This document shows, piece by piece, positions 27,520 to 36,188 of a stretch of DNA of 64,000 nucleotides. A model generated the notes under the pieces. It had not been told where the DNA came from, searched no databases, and saw only the letters and a list, made by a program, of their open reading frames with translations. Source of the DNA: Cupriavidus pauculus (GTDB lineage Bacteria; Pseudomonadota; Gammaproteobacteria; Burkholderiales; Burkholderiaceae). Every line of letters begins with the position of its first letter. Within the stretch, counting starts at the first letter, position 1. The DNA lies in NCBI RefSeq assembly GCF_002858765.1, contig NZ_PJRP01000004.1, positions 255,415-319,414 of the forward strand. Direction: 5' to 3'. A program made the position numbers and the translations under genes.

Positions 27520-28255
27520 CAAAGTGTTGTCGGTACGGGGCCTCGTCAAGCGCTTTGGCGGACTGGTGGCCACCGATCATGTCGACTTCGACATCATGGA
27601 CAATCAAATCCACGCGCTGATCGGGCCAAACGGAGCAGGCAAGACCACGTTTATATCTCAGCTCGCGGGCGGTCTGCATCCGGATAGCGGGTCCATTGCA
27701 TTCCACGGAACCGACATAACCCGCCTGAGCATGGCCGAGCGCGCCGACATCGGCCTGGTGCGCTCTTACCAGATCACCAGCATTTTTCGCAATCTCTCGG
27801 TATTCGAGAATCTCGCGATCAGCGTTCAGTCGCGGCTGAAGGCAAGCTTCCGCTTCTTTGGCAAGGCATTGGTTGAACAGTTGCGCGAGGAAGTGGTTTC
27901 GGTTGCAAGCCGCATCCAGTTGGCGGACGACCTTCACACCCTGGCCTGCCACTTGTCGTATGGCCAGCAGCGCCAACTGGAAATCGGGCTCGCGCTGGCG
28001 CTCAGACCGCGCCTGCTGCTGCTTGATGAGCCGATGGCCGGGCTGTCCCCGAACCAGGTGCCCTGGTTTGTCGACTTCATCAAGAGCCTGAAGGGCAAGG
28101 ACCTGTCCATCCTGCTAATTGAGCACGACATGGACGCGGTCTTCAGACTGTCCGACCGGATCTCAGTGTTTGTGTCGGGGAAGCGGATCTTTAATGGGTC
28201 ACCCGACGAAGTCAAGAATAGCGCGGAAGTAAAGCGCGCCTATCTGGGAGAGTGA
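27512..28255 (+). CDS. ABC transporter ATPase, LivG type
   Basis: A 247-residue ATPase: Walker A GPNGAGKTTFIS, signature LSYGQQRQLEIGLAL, Walker B LLLLDEPMAGLSP and switch His in LIEHDMDAVF. The ATG overlaps the LivM stop codon region and has AGGTGGGA upstream. It powers the importer with its partner LivF encoded next. Confidence 0.93.
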   Translation: MADKVLSVRGLVKRFGGLVATDHVDFDIMDNQIHALIGPNGAGKTTFISQLAGGLHPDSGSIAFHGTDITRLSMAERADIGLVRSYQITSIFRNLSVFENLAISVQSRLKASFRFFGKALVEQLREEVVSVASRIQLADDLHTLACHLSYGQQRQLEIGLALALRPRLLLLDEPMAGLSPNQVPWFVDFIKSLKGKDLSILLIEHDMDAVFRLSDRISVFVSGKRIFNGSPDEVKNSAEVKRAYLGE

Positions 28256-28256
28256 T

Positions 28257-28949
28257 ATGAGCCTGCTGGAGCTGACATCTGTTGAGGCCGGCTACGGTGC
28301 GAGCCAAGTGCTGTTCGGTGTTGACCTCTTCGTCAAAGAAGGTGAAGTCGTGACGCTGCTTGGCCGCAACGGCATGGGGAAGAGCACGACCGTTAAGGCT
28401 ATCTCCGGGCTGCTACGCCCAAGGCGCGGCAGTGTGCGCTTCAACGGATGCGAGGTGGCCCGGATGGCGCCGGAACGCATCAGTCGAAATGGGATCGGGC
28501 TGGTGCCGGAAGGCCGCCGGATTTTTTCCAACCTCACGGTATACGAGAACCTCGTTGCGTTCGCACGCCAAGGTCAGTGGAGCTTGCAGCGAATATACAA
28601 GCTGTTTCCGGTCCTGGAAAGGCGTAAGGACAACATGGGCTCCCAGCTTTCCGGCGGCGAGCAGCAGATGCTGGCCATTTCGCGGGCACTGCTGACCAAC
28701 GCCAGGCTGCTGCTGATCGACGAGGCGACCGAAGGGCTGGCGCCGCTGATCCGGCAGGACATCTGGCGCTGCCTGCACGAGGTGAAGAAGGAAGGCCAAT
28801 CGATCCTGGTTATTGACAAGTATGTCCAGAACCTGCTTGACCTCGCGGACCGTCACTACTTCATCGAAAATGGAAGGATCGGATGGACGGGAAGCAGCGC
28901 ACAGCTGAGTGAACAACCGGAGATCTGGGAGCGATTTCTTGGCGTTTGA
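28257..28949 (+). CDS. ABC transporter ATPase, LivF type
   Basis: A 230-residue ATPase: Walker A GRNGMGKSTTVK, signature LSGGEQQMLAISRAL and Walker B LLLIDEATEGLAP. Instead of the usual switch His, the loop reads VIDKYVQNLL; a Lys at this point is common in LivF-like subunits, so it need not be inactive. It starts one base after the LivG stop. It ends just before a terminator-like hairpin that is now split by an insertion sequence. Confidence 0.92.
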   Translation: MSLLELTSVEAGYGASQVLFGVDLFVKEGEVVTLLGRNGMGKSTTVKAISGLLRPRRGSVRFNGCEVARMAPERISRNGIGLVPEGRRIFSNLTVYENLVAFARQGQWSLQRIYKLFPVLERRKDNMGSQLSGGEQQMLAISRALLTNARLLLIDEATEGLAPLIRQDIWRCLHEVKKEGQSILVIDKYVQNLLDLADRHYFIENGRIGWTGSSAQLSEQPEIWERFLGV

Positions 28950-29040
28950 TCGCTCACCAGTGGGAGCCGCGTGAAAGAGGAAAGGCCGGAAGAATTGAAC
29001 TGCACCCCAAAAGTTGGACACCAACTTTTGGGGTGTTTTC

Positions 29041-29574
29041 ATGTATAGGTACACCGAGCAGTTCAGACTGTCGGTCATCAAGGAGTATCTGACCGGGCAC
29101 GCAGGGGCCGGCGCGCTCGCCAAGCGCTATGGGATTGACGAGGGGACGGTGCGGCGGTGGGTTGCAGCCTATCGGCTGCATGGCCAAGCCAGTCTCAAGC
29201 GCAGGTACAAGACCTACAGCGCAGAGTTCAAGCTCTCCGTGCTTGAGCGGATGCGCCGCCAAGGCTTGTCGCATCGGGAAGTGGCGGCGCTGTTCGACAT
29301 CCGCGGTAGCGGCGCCATTGGCGTGTGGGAACGCCAGTATGATGCTGGGGGTTTAGAAGCTCTGACGCCTCGCCCCAGGGGACGACGGCCCAGCAAGATG
29401 CCACAACGGACTCCCAAGACAAAGCCATCGCGGTCATCAGGCGACCTGACGCGCACGCGCGAAGAACTCCTTGAAGAGTTGGACTACCTGCGCATGGAGA
29501 ACGCGTACCTAAAAAAGCTCGACGCCTTGGTTCAAGCGAGCAAGACATCTGCGCAACCCAAAAAGCGCAAATAG
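29041..29574 (+). CDS. IS3-family transposase OrfA
   Basis: A 177-residue DNA-binding subunit with two helix-turn-helix regions (LAKRYGIDEGTVRRWVAAY and VAALFDIRGSGAIGVWERQY) and a C-terminal leucine-zipper-like stretch (REELLEELDYLRMENAYLKK). The run of six A then G at 29511-29517 lies in this zipper. The minus-one frame from there is open to orfB, so a fused OrfAB transposase by ribosomal slippage is expected. An upstream TTG at 29014 lies in the terminal repeat and is not the likely start. Confidence 0.92.
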   Translation: MYRYTEQFRLSVIKEYLTGHAGAGALAKRYGIDEGTVRRWVAAYRLHGQASLKRRYKTYSAEFKLSVLERMRRQGLSHREVAALFDIRGSGAIGVWERQYDAGGLEALTPRPRGRRPSKMPQRTPKTKPSRSSGDLTRTREELLEELDYLRMENAYLKKLDALVQASKTSAQPKKRK

Positions 29575-30410
29575 TGCTTGAGCTGAGGCAGCAGTACCCG
29601 TTGGCCGGCTTGCTGAGGGTGGCAGGACTGGCGCGCAGCACGTTCTACTACCAGCAGGCCGTGCTGCAGGCCCACGACAAATATACGGAGCTGAAAGCGC
29701 GCATTCGCGAACTCTTTGCCCGGCACATGGGCCGTTATGGCTACCGCCGCATCACGGCGGTAATCCGGCAAACCGGCACGATCGTCAACCACAAGACGGT
29801 TCAGCGCCTCATGAGAGAGATGGGACTGAAGTCGTTGGTCCGGCCGAAGAAATACCGCTCCTACAAGGGCACGGTAGGCCGTGTCGCACCCAATGTTCTG
29901 CAACGGCAATTCCAGGCCAGGCGTCCGAATCGGAAGTGGGTAACCGACGTGACCGAATTCAACGTGGCCGGCGAGAAGCTGTACCTCTCCCCGGTGCTGG
30001 ACCTGTACAACGGCGAGATCATCGCCTACGAGACTGCCCGTAGGCCCACCTTCGAGATGGTGAGCAATATGCTGAAGAAGGCGTTCCGCCGCCTCAGCCC
30101 GAAGGACCGACCGCTGCTGCATTCCGATCAGGGTTGGCAGTACCAGATGCCGGCCTATCAGCGGATGCTCAAACAGCGCAGAATCCGTCCCAGCATGTCC
30201 CGCAAGGGCAATTGCCTCGACAACGCCACCATGGAAAGCTTCTTCGGCACCCTGAAGTCCGAGTTCTTCTACCTGAACAAGTTCGCCAGCGTCGAGGAGC
30301 TACAGCAAGGCCTGCGCCAATACATTCACTATTACAATCACGACCGCATCAAGCTCAAACTTAAAGGGCTGAGTCCCGTGAAGTACAGGACTCAGCCCTC
30401 TCTAGCCTAG
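29574..30410 (+). CDS. IS3-family transposase OrfB (DDE integrase)
   Basis: A 278-residue catalytic subunit with the DDE residues visible: Asp in WVTDVTEFNV, Asp in LHSDQGWQY and Glu in NATMESFFGTLKSE. An HTH_21-like segment (ELFARHMGRYGYRRITAVI) precedes the integrase core. It begins with GTG overlapping the orfA stop, in the minus-one frame. It is most likely made as a fusion with OrfA. Confidence 0.93.
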   Translation: MLELRQQYPLAGLLRVAGLARSTFYYQQAVLQAHDKYTELKARIRELFARHMGRYGYRRITAVIRQTGTIVNHKTVQRLMREMGLKSLVRPKKYRSYKGTVGRVAPNVLQRQFQARRPNRKWVTDVTEFNVAGEKLYLSPVLDLYNGEIIAYETARRPTFEMVSNMLKKAFRRLSPKDRPLLHSDQGWQYQMPAYQRMLKQRRIRPSMSRKGNCLDNATMESFFGTLKSEFFYLNKFASVEELQQGLRQYIHYYNHDRIKLKLKGLSPVKYRTQPSLA

Positions 30411-30608
30411 CAAATCAACTGTCCAACTTTCTGGGGTCAGTTCAGAATTTCCGGCTCTTTCATGTCGAAACGCGTGTACGCAAACCGCTTTCACTCTGGC
30501 GACGTCGAGAAGCCATTGCGTTACCCGCGGTTGATCTGCAGGATTTCCACGTCGTTATCTGCATCGACGCTCGCCACGCGGGCCAACCTAGCTGCCCGCG
30601 CGGACGGG

Positions 30609-31013
30609 CTATGCGAGAGCCGCGATGCCAGCGTGCGCGATTTCGGCATCTTCGTTGGAGCGGACGCCGCTCACACCGATCGCTCCGGCGCAGCTACCGT
30701 TGACCATGATCGGAACGCCGCCTTCCAGGAGGCAGTCCAGGCCTGGCGCAGACAAGAACGCATGCCTGCCGGCGTTGACCATGTCTTCATAGAACTTGCT
30801 TTCACGCTGGCCCATTGCCGCCGTGCGGGCCTTGGCGGCTGCGATGTAGGCGCTTGCCGGCGAAGCACCGTCGGCCCGCTGCAGCCATTGCAGATGGCCT
30901 CCATCGTCGACGATGGCGATCGTCACGACCCACTGTTTTGTGCTGGCATAGGCCTGGGCAGCGTCGGCTACCTTCTTCAGTTCCGCCATGCCGAGACTGA
31001 TCTTCTGATACAT
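30609..31013 (-). CDS. GlcG/HbpS-family heme-binding-like protein
   Basis: A 134-residue protein of the GlcG/HbpS (DUF336) family: IAIVDDGGHLQWLQRADGA, then AAAKARTAAMGQ and a C-terminal GGVPIMVNGSCAGAIGVSG. Family members often sit in catabolic operons; HbpS binds heme outside the cell, but no signal peptide is seen here, so it is probably cytoplasmic. It is the last gene of a minus-strand run with a hydrolase, a VOC protein and a reductase. Its role in the pathway is unknown. Confidence 0.85.
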   Translation of the reverse strand: MYQKISLGMAELKKVADAAQAYASTKQWVVTIAIVDDGGHLQWLQRADGASPASAYIAAAKARTAAMGQRESKFYEDMVNAGRHAFLSAPGLDCLLEGGVPIMVNGSCAGAIGVSGVRSNEDAEIAHAGIAALA

Positions 31014-31084
31014 CTTAAGTCCTCTCCAATAATGGGAGCGCCGGCGTTAGGGTACACCGGCGCAGCCCGCTAATCTCTATGCCT

Positions 31085-31978
31085 TTATGCGATCGTGAAC
31101 TCGAACTCGCCGATGTTCTCGATCCATTGCTTGACGACATCGCCCGACTTCAGAAAGTCGCTGTTCGGCATGCCAACACCGGCCGGCGTACCCGTCAGGA
31201 CAACGTCGCCAGGGAGGAGCGTCACGCGCGAGGACAGATGGGAGATCTGGTCGGCAATGTCGAACAGCATCTGGTTGGTGTTGGAATCCTGCTTAAGCTT
31301 GCCGTTGACCCACAGTTTCATGCTCAGGTTCATCGGGTCGCCGATGAATTGCGCAGGCGTGATTGCAGGACCCATTGGGCAGGAACCGTCGAATGACTTC
31401 TGGCCGATCCAGTCATAGCGAAAGGGCGAGGTCTCTTCCACTTCAGGCCGGGAGATGTGGTCTCGAGCGGACAGGTCGTTGGCAACGGTATAGCCAGCTA
31501 CATAATCAAGTGCTTTGTCCCGCGGCACATCCTTTGCGGGCTTTCCGATGACGACCGCCAGTTCCACCTCCCAGTCGAGCATCGTCGACCCGCCGGGCAG
31601 CGCCACCTTGGTGCCGGGACCCACCACGCTCGAGCCGGTCGCCTTGAGCGAGTGCCATGGCTTCTCACCGCTGCCCTTCGGATCGGCGTTGATATCGAGC
31701 TTGAGGCGCTCCCTCATTTCCTCTACATGGTCCTTGTAGTTCGCGCCGGCGAAATAGATGTTCCGCGGCGCCGGAAGCGGCGCAACCAGTTCGGCATTCT
31801 TCACGTCGTCTCGCTCGGCCAGTTTGGAGCCAAGCGTCGCGAGTTTTGCGGAAGCGTTTGGCCAGTCTGCGAGCACTTCGAGCATGTCGTTGTAGGCGCC
31901 GGACTGGTAAATCTTGCCGTTGGTCATCGTGCCGGTGCGCACACCCTCGGGCACCTTGAAGGTAACGAGCTGGATCAT
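31085..31978 (-). CDS. Fumarylacetoacetate hydrolase family protein
   Basis: A 297-residue FAH-fold enzyme: YFAGANYKDHVEEM, the metal ligands in MLDWEVELAVVIGKPAKDVP, and the C-terminal LLPGDVVLTGTPAGVG. Such enzymes hydrolyse acylpyruvates or isomerise and hydrate ring-cleavage products. Its ATG directly abuts the stop codon of the VOC gene, which implies coupled translation. With a ring-cleavage-like neighbour upstream it probably processes that product; the exact reaction is not certain. Confidence 0.88.
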   Translation of the reverse strand: MIQLVTFKVPEGVRTGTMTNGKIYQSGAYNDMLEVLADWPNASAKLATLGSKLAERDDVKNAELVAPLPAPRNIYFAGANYKDHVEEMRERLKLDINADPKGSGEKPWHSLKATGSSVVGPGTKVALPGGSTMLDWEVELAVVIGKPAKDVPRDKALDYVAGYTVANDLSARDHISRPEVEETSPFRYDWIGQKSFDGSCPMGPAITPAQFIGDPMNLSMKLWVNGKLKQDSNTNQMLFDIADQISHLSSRVTLLPGDVVLTGTPAGVGMPNSDFLKSGDVVKQWIENIGEFEFTIA

Positions 31979-32530
31979 TTAGTCTGCCTTTCCGAAGATA
32001 TTGAGTTCAGGGAGCGCGTTGAGGTCGACTTTTTCGTCGTCGGAGAAGCGGTCCCCAAAATCGAAGAAGTCGTCATGCTGGAACCCGTTCGGGTAGTACT
32101 GAATCTCCCACCAGTTATGGTCGAGGTCTTCCAGGTAGAACGAGTACACGCTGTGCTGCTCATTCGGTTCCAGCACCTGGCGGATTTTGTATTGGTCCTT
32201 GTACTTGAGCGCCGCCTGGTAGGCATCGTCCACACTTTCGCGTGACTTGACGTCCAGCCCCCAGTGGTTAAGCACATTGCAAGGGTGGACCGCGTCGCCG
32301 ACTTCCACGCACACGATGTGGAAGCGCATACCCAGGCGAACCGACATTGACGGTTTGGCGTGGCGGCGGCACTCCAGGCCGAGGAACTCCTCGTAGAACT
32401 TACGGGACGCCTTCAGGCTGTAGCACTCCAGAGTGCCATGTCCAAGGCAGAAGGGCTTCACGAGCGAATTGCGCTCTGGGACAGGCGCGGTGAAGTCCGT
32501 GGGAATGGCATCTTCGATGTTGATTTCCAT
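31979..32530 (-). CDS. VOC-family dioxygenase-like protein
   Basis: A 183-residue vicinal oxygen chelate protein with ligand-type residues His in CLGHGTLECYS, His in VLNHWGLDVKS and Glu in HNWWEIQYYP. This is the H-H-E set expected of one extradiol-type iron site in a single-copy fold, shorter than two-domain catechol dioxygenases. A ring-cleavage role is plausible given the hydrolase next to it, but glyoxalase-like or other activities are possible. An acidic C-terminal tail of about 30 residues follows. Confidence 0.75.
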   Translation of the reverse strand: MEINIEDAIPTDFTAPVPERNSLVKPFCLGHGTLECYSLKASRKFYEEFLGLECRRHAKPSMSVRLGMRFHIVCVEVGDAVHPCNVLNHWGLDVKSRESVDDAYQAALKYKDQYKIRQVLEPNEQHSVYSFYLEDLDHNWWEIQYYPNGFQHDDFFDFGDRFSDDEKVDLNALPELNIFGKAD

Positions 32531-32560
32531 CGTGTTGTCTCCTCAGTATTGCCGGTCAGC

Positions 32561-33604
32561 TCAAGCCGCGGCCCTCTGCCGGTCTGCTTCGTTGATAAAA
32601 GAATCGGCGTAGAACTCGTCTTCTGGAAGGCCACATCGCGCCGTAAAGTCGCGGCGGGCGGATTCGACGACGACCGGCGCGCCGCAGGCATACACCTGAT
32701 AGGCGGACATGTCGGGGAAGTCCTTCATGACCGCCTCGTGCACGAATCCGCTGCGACCAGTCCAGTTGCATTCGGGGGTCGCGTCACTCACGACCGGAAT
32801 GAACTTGATGTGGTCGTGTTCTGCAACCAATTTTTCGACAAGCGAAGCCATGTAGATGCATGCACGCGTGCGGCCGCCCCAGTAAAGGGTGATGGGACGC
32901 GTGTTTCCGCACGCGATGCTGTAGTCGATGATGGACTTGATCGGTGCGTAGCCCGTGCCTGAAGCAAGCATGATCATCGGCTTGTCGCTGCTCGCTCGCC
33001 AGTAGAAGGACCCGAGCGGCATTTCCAGCATCATTGTTTCGCGCAGCTTCATCGCGTTGAACACGTGTTCCGTGAAGCGGCCACCGGGAACGAGGCGGAC
33101 ATGCAGGTCGAACTGCCTTACACCTTCGCTGGCGGGGGCGGTTGCGATTGAGTAGCTGCGGCGTGTGCCGTCTTTGAGCACGAAGTCAACGTATTGGCCC
33201 GCCTTGAAGACGGTGGGCTCGTTGGGCGGCAGGCCGATGGTGATCAGCATGACGTCTGGCGCTACCCTTTCGAGATGCAGTACGCGGCACGGCAAACGGC
33301 GCACCGGGAAGGCTTCCGCGGGGTCCAACTCACGGACTTCGATGCTGCAGTCGCCGATGGCTTTGGCCGAGCACAGCAACGCCTTGCCGGCGCGCTTGTC
33401 GTCGTCGCTCAGATAGGTCGGGTGGACATTGCCGAAATCAACCTTGCCTTGCTTGACGGTGCCGCGGCAGGTATTGCAGACACCAGAACGGCAGCTGTAA
33501 GGCATGAGGAGGCCGGCAGCCAGGCCGGCCTTCAGGATAGTCTCGCCGTCGTCGCACTGGAACTGGTTGCCACTGGGCAGCAGGGTGATCGTGTGCCTGG
33601 TCAT
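32561..33604 (-). CDS. 2Fe-2S / FAD / NAD(P)H oxidoreductase (oxygenase reductase component)
   Basis: A 347-residue electron-transfer flavoprotein. An N-terminal plant-type ferredoxin has CRSGVCNTC and a later LLCSAKA, followed by the FAD motif RRSYSIATAPASEG and the NAD motif MLASGTGYAPIKSI. This resembles reductases of phenol hydroxylases, ring dioxygenases and CDP-glucoseen reductase. It should pass electrons from NAD(P)H to an oxygenase, yet no oxygenase subunit is in the window. I chose the ATG at 33604 (start MTRHTITLLPSG); a TTG 15 bases upstream is also open. Confidence 0.85.
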   Translation of the reverse strand: MTRHTITLLPSGNQFQCDDGETILKAGLAAGLLMPYSCRSGVCNTCRGTVKQGKVDFGNVHPTYLSDDDKRAGKALLCSAKAIGDCSIEVRELDPAEAFPVRRLPCRVLHLERVAPDVMLITIGLPPNEPTVFKAGQYVDFVLKDGTRRSYSIATAPASEGVRQFDLHVRLVPGGRFTEHVFNAMKLRETMMLEMPLGSFYWRASSDKPMIMLASGTGYAPIKSIIDYSIACGNTRPITLYWGGRTRACIYMASLVEKLVAEHDHIKFIPVVSDATPECNWTGRSGFVHEAVMKDFPDMSAYQVYACGAPVVVESARRDFTARCGLPEDEFYADSFINEADRQRAAA

Positions 33605-33903
33605 TACGAAACCCCCCAAGCCATTGCGAGCGGGGGATTAGGTGATGCCGTAACACGCGCTGACGGCCGCGGGTGAGATATCTTCATTGCGTCTCCTCCT
33701 TCTTCGGGAATGTGAAAGGAGGTTAGGGCGCGACCTGCGGTGCGTCCATGCGGTAGCGTCAATATCAACTATTGGCGCAATGAATGTCAGGGGAAGAAGT
33801 AGTAAGGGACGAGGAAGATATCGCCTGAATCAGGCCGCTCGCGTGTGAAATGTGCTCTGCAAGCGTCGGCAGGGCATTGAGCGTGCCAATGTTGCCCGCT
33901 GTG

Positions 33904-34821
33904 TTAGGCAGGAAACATGTTCTTGAACTGCGCGCGCAGCCACTGATTGGCAGGGTCGTGGTGATAGCGTGCGTGCCAGTACTGGAATATCTCGATATCC
34001 GGAATATCGAATGGCAGGTCGAAGACCTGGACCGCAGCCGTTTCGCAGAACGCCTGCGCCAGCACAGACGGTACGGTCATGATCAGGTCGGTGCTGGAAA
34101 TGATCTTCGGGATGCCGAGCGAATTCGCTACGCGCAAGGCGACGCGACGCCGCACGCCGTGTTTCATGAATGCTTCCGCAAGGAGCGCTTCCAGCGCGGC
34201 GTGGTTGCCGAGGGCAGGCACGTAGGAGATGTGCGAGGCGTTCAGGTAGGCGGGCAGGGTCAGGGTCCCGTCAATATCGGGATGCTCCTTACGCGCAACG
34301 GCGACGTAATGACCTGTCGTCACGCGCTGGCGGAAAAAATTCGGCCCGAAATCTGAAAAATAGCCGATGACAAGGTCCACGTCGCCATTGGGCATCGCCG
34401 CCTGCGCCTGCTGCGATGTCATTTCGATAGCCTCGAGGTCTACCCCGGGCGCGATTTCGGCGAAGCGGGTGACGAGCTTTGGTAAAAAGACGCGTTGTCC
34501 CATTTCGTTCATGCAGATGGAAAAACGCCGACATGAGGCCATCGGGTCGAAGTGGCGCTTGTCCTCGATCGCCCGGCGGAGTTGTCCCAGCGCCTCCTGG
34601 ACTTGTTCCGCCATTTGCAAGGCCAGCGGCGTCGGCCTCATGGCACCGTCAGACCGCACGAACAGCGGGTCGCCAAAAAATTTCCGCAGGCGGGCGAGCG
34701 CGTTACTCGTGGAGGGCTGGGTCAGCCCCATCTCCTCTGCGGTCCTGGACACGCTGCCGACGCGCAGCATCGCATCAAAAACCAGCAGGAGATTCAGGTC
34801 CAGTGAGTAGAGCTTGTTCAT
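33904..34821 (-). CDS. LysR-family regulator (NahR/NodD-like)
   Basis: A 305-residue LysR regulator with winged helix LYSLDLNLLLVFDAMLRVGSV, TQPSTSNALARLRKFFG and an effector domain with IPKIISSTDLIMTVPS. Proteins of this type control salicylate, aromatic and nodulation genes. It lies 300 bases upstream of the reductase operon on the same strand rather than divergent, an order less usual for LysR control. It resembles the regulator at 13300-14205 in type more than the MELLNDMALF pair. Confidence 0.87.
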   Translation of the reverse strand: MNKLYSLDLNLLLVFDAMLRVGSVSRTAEEMGLTQPSTSNALARLRKFFGDPLFVRSDGAMRPTPLALQMAEQVQEALGQLRRAIEDKRHFDPMASCRRFSICMNEMGQRVFLPKLVTRFAEIAPGVDLEAIEMTSQQAQAAMPNGDVDLVIGYFSDFGPNFFRQRVTTGHYVAVARKEHPDIDGTLTLPAYLNASHISYVPALGNHAALEALLAEAFMKHGVRRRVALRVANSLGIPKIISSTDLIMTVPSVLAQAFCETAAVQVFDLPFDIPDIEIFQYWHARYHHDPANQWLRAQFKNMFPA

Positions 34822-34949
34822 CGTCGCGTGGGGATAGGCGAATTGATTGTATCAATAGTAGGGCGCTGCCAGCAGAACAGGACGAGCCACGGAAGCGTCG
34901 CTCAAAACTCCAGAATCGTGGGGGCCCACTGCGCCTCCCGGGAGACCTA

Positions 34950-35828
34950 TCAGTGCTCCAAGCGCTCCCGCAGGAACTCGATAAAGCGCTGCGTCTTCGC
35001 CGGCAACAGGCGCGTCTCGGTGATGGCATAGACGGGGATGGGCGTGGCCTGCCACTGTGGCAGCACTCGACGCAGTAGCCCATTGGCCACATCGTCACCT
35101 ATGATTGTTTCCGCCAATACGGCGATGCCCAGGTCGAGCGTCGCCAGGCGGCGGATCATGCCGACACTGTTGAGCAAAAACCGGCCGCCGACTGCGACAT
35201 CAACCGTTTTCGTCGCGTCATTCAGAGTCCATGTGTTGGCCTCCGTCGTGCGGAGCCGCAGACACTCATGCCGTACGAGGTCGGCCGGCTGGCTTGGTTC
35301 GCCGAAGCGTTCGATATATTGCGGCGAAGCGTAAAGATAGCGGGGCAGGCTGGCAAGGCGGCGCGCGATCAGGTTCGAACTTGGTGGTTCTCCCATGCGG
35401 ATCGCGACATCGAACGGCTCGGTGACCAGATCGACGCGCCGTGGCGTGAGGTCGAATTCGAAGCTGATGCCGGGATAGAGGTTCGCGAATTCCGCGATCA
35501 GCGGCGCCAGGAAGATATTGGCGAGATCCACCGGTAGCGAGGCGTGCAGCACGCCGCTGGGCTGAGCCAGCAACTCGCCGAGTTGCTCGTGCGCAAGCCG
35601 TGCCTCGTCGACGATACGATTGCAGCGATCGAAATAGAGCTGGCCGGCCTCGGTTAGCTCAATCTTGCGCGTGGTGCGATGCAGCAGGCGCAGCCCGATC
35701 GCCTTCTCCAGGGAGCTGATGCGGCGCGACAGCGTCGAGTTCGGCATGCCGATTGCCTCCGCCGCTCGGCGAAAGCTCCGGGCCTTGACGACTTCCACGA
35801 ACAAGGCCATGTCGTTCAACAGTTCCAT
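34950..35828 (-). CDS. LysR-family regulator, copy 2
   Basis: A 292-residue close paralogue of 6857-7735, identical in length with shared blocks MELLNDMALFVEV, PNSTLSRRISSLEKAIGLRL and LLPAKTQRFIEFLRERL. The divergent leader also matches copy 1, and just beyond it are remains of an old yellow enzyme start (35955-36015). So this is a second copy of a regulator and promoter whose original target was lost. It may now control the alpha/beta hydrolase gene at 36189. Confidence 0.9.
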   Translation of the reverse strand: MELLNDMALFVEVVKARSFRRAAEAIGMPNSTLSRRISSLEKAIGLRLLHRTTRKIELTEAGQLYFDRCNRIVDEARLAHEQLGELLAQPSGVLHASLPVDLANIFLAPLIAEFANLYPGISFEFDLTPRRVDLVTEPFDVAIRMGEPPSSNLIARRLASLPRYLYASPQYIERFGEPSQPADLVRHECLRLRTTEANTWTLNDATKTVDVAVGGRFLLNSVGMIRRLATLDLGIAVLAETIIGDDVANGLLRRVLPQWQATPIPVYAITETRLLPAKTQRFIEFLRERLEH

Positions 35829-35954
35829 CTTGATTGCTCCATGGGCGGATCAATCAATTCAATTTTGCCATATTTATCCCGAGAGCGGTTTGCAGGATGA
35901 TCTCTACATCAACCAACACTTCGGAGCTCAGTACAAGGACAGCAAAGCAGAACC
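35829..35954. promoter_or_regulatory. Divergent leader paralogous to the copy 1 promoter
   Basis: The block 35847-35878 (GGATCAAT ... TTTATC) matches 7754-7785 in sequence and spacing. It probably still binds one or both MELLNDMALF-type LysR proteins. Confidence 0.5.
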
Positions 35955-36015
35955 AGCCTACTTATCCCGTTCGCATCGGCCACCAATCCCTGCCCAACCG
36001 CCGGGACATAGCCCC
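35955..36015 (+). pseudogene. Old yellow enzyme N-terminal relic
   Basis: The frame reads YPVRIGHQSLPNRRDIAP, which parallels TPVRIGRYVAPNRLVMAP at the start of the intact enzyme at 7903-8970, at the same place relative to the LysR copy. Nothing of the rest of the enzyme remains. The stretch up to 36188 holds no other recognisable feature. Confidence 0.6.
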
Positions 36016-36188
36016 GACCGTTTTGCCTTCGAAAGTCCGCAGTCGCACGGACGTGATCACCAACGGTAGAAGTTGAACGTGCTATGCCGGTCGCATGCGA
36101 GCTGATCGATTTGCTATCGCGACCCGCTGGCAGACTTAGTTTGGCCGTGAGCAAGCGTACGGCGTCTTCCGCAGCAAGAGAAAACTTT

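Larger units (their letters stand above)
28996..30444 (+). mobile_element. IS3-family insertion sequence (IS150-like)
   Basis: A 1,449-bp complete element. Its imperfect 25-bp ends (28996-29020 and 30420-30444) both start TGAACTG and end AGTTGGACA in their own orientation. The flanks are a 4-bp duplication GAAT (28992-28995 and 30445-30448). It carries overlapping orfA and orfB and an A6G slippage run at 29511-29517, as IS3-family elements use. The duplication and intact frames indicate a recent insertion. Confidence 0.93.
28985..30455. terminator. Terminator-like hairpin split by an IS3-family insertion
   Basis: The left arm GCCGGAA (28985-28991) and right arm TTCCGGC (30449-30455) are perfect complements; between them lie one GAAT copy, the insertion sequence, and the second GAAT copy. 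Without the element the site would be a 7-bp stem with GAAT loop followed by TCTTTC, between two converging operons. Confidence 0.65.
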
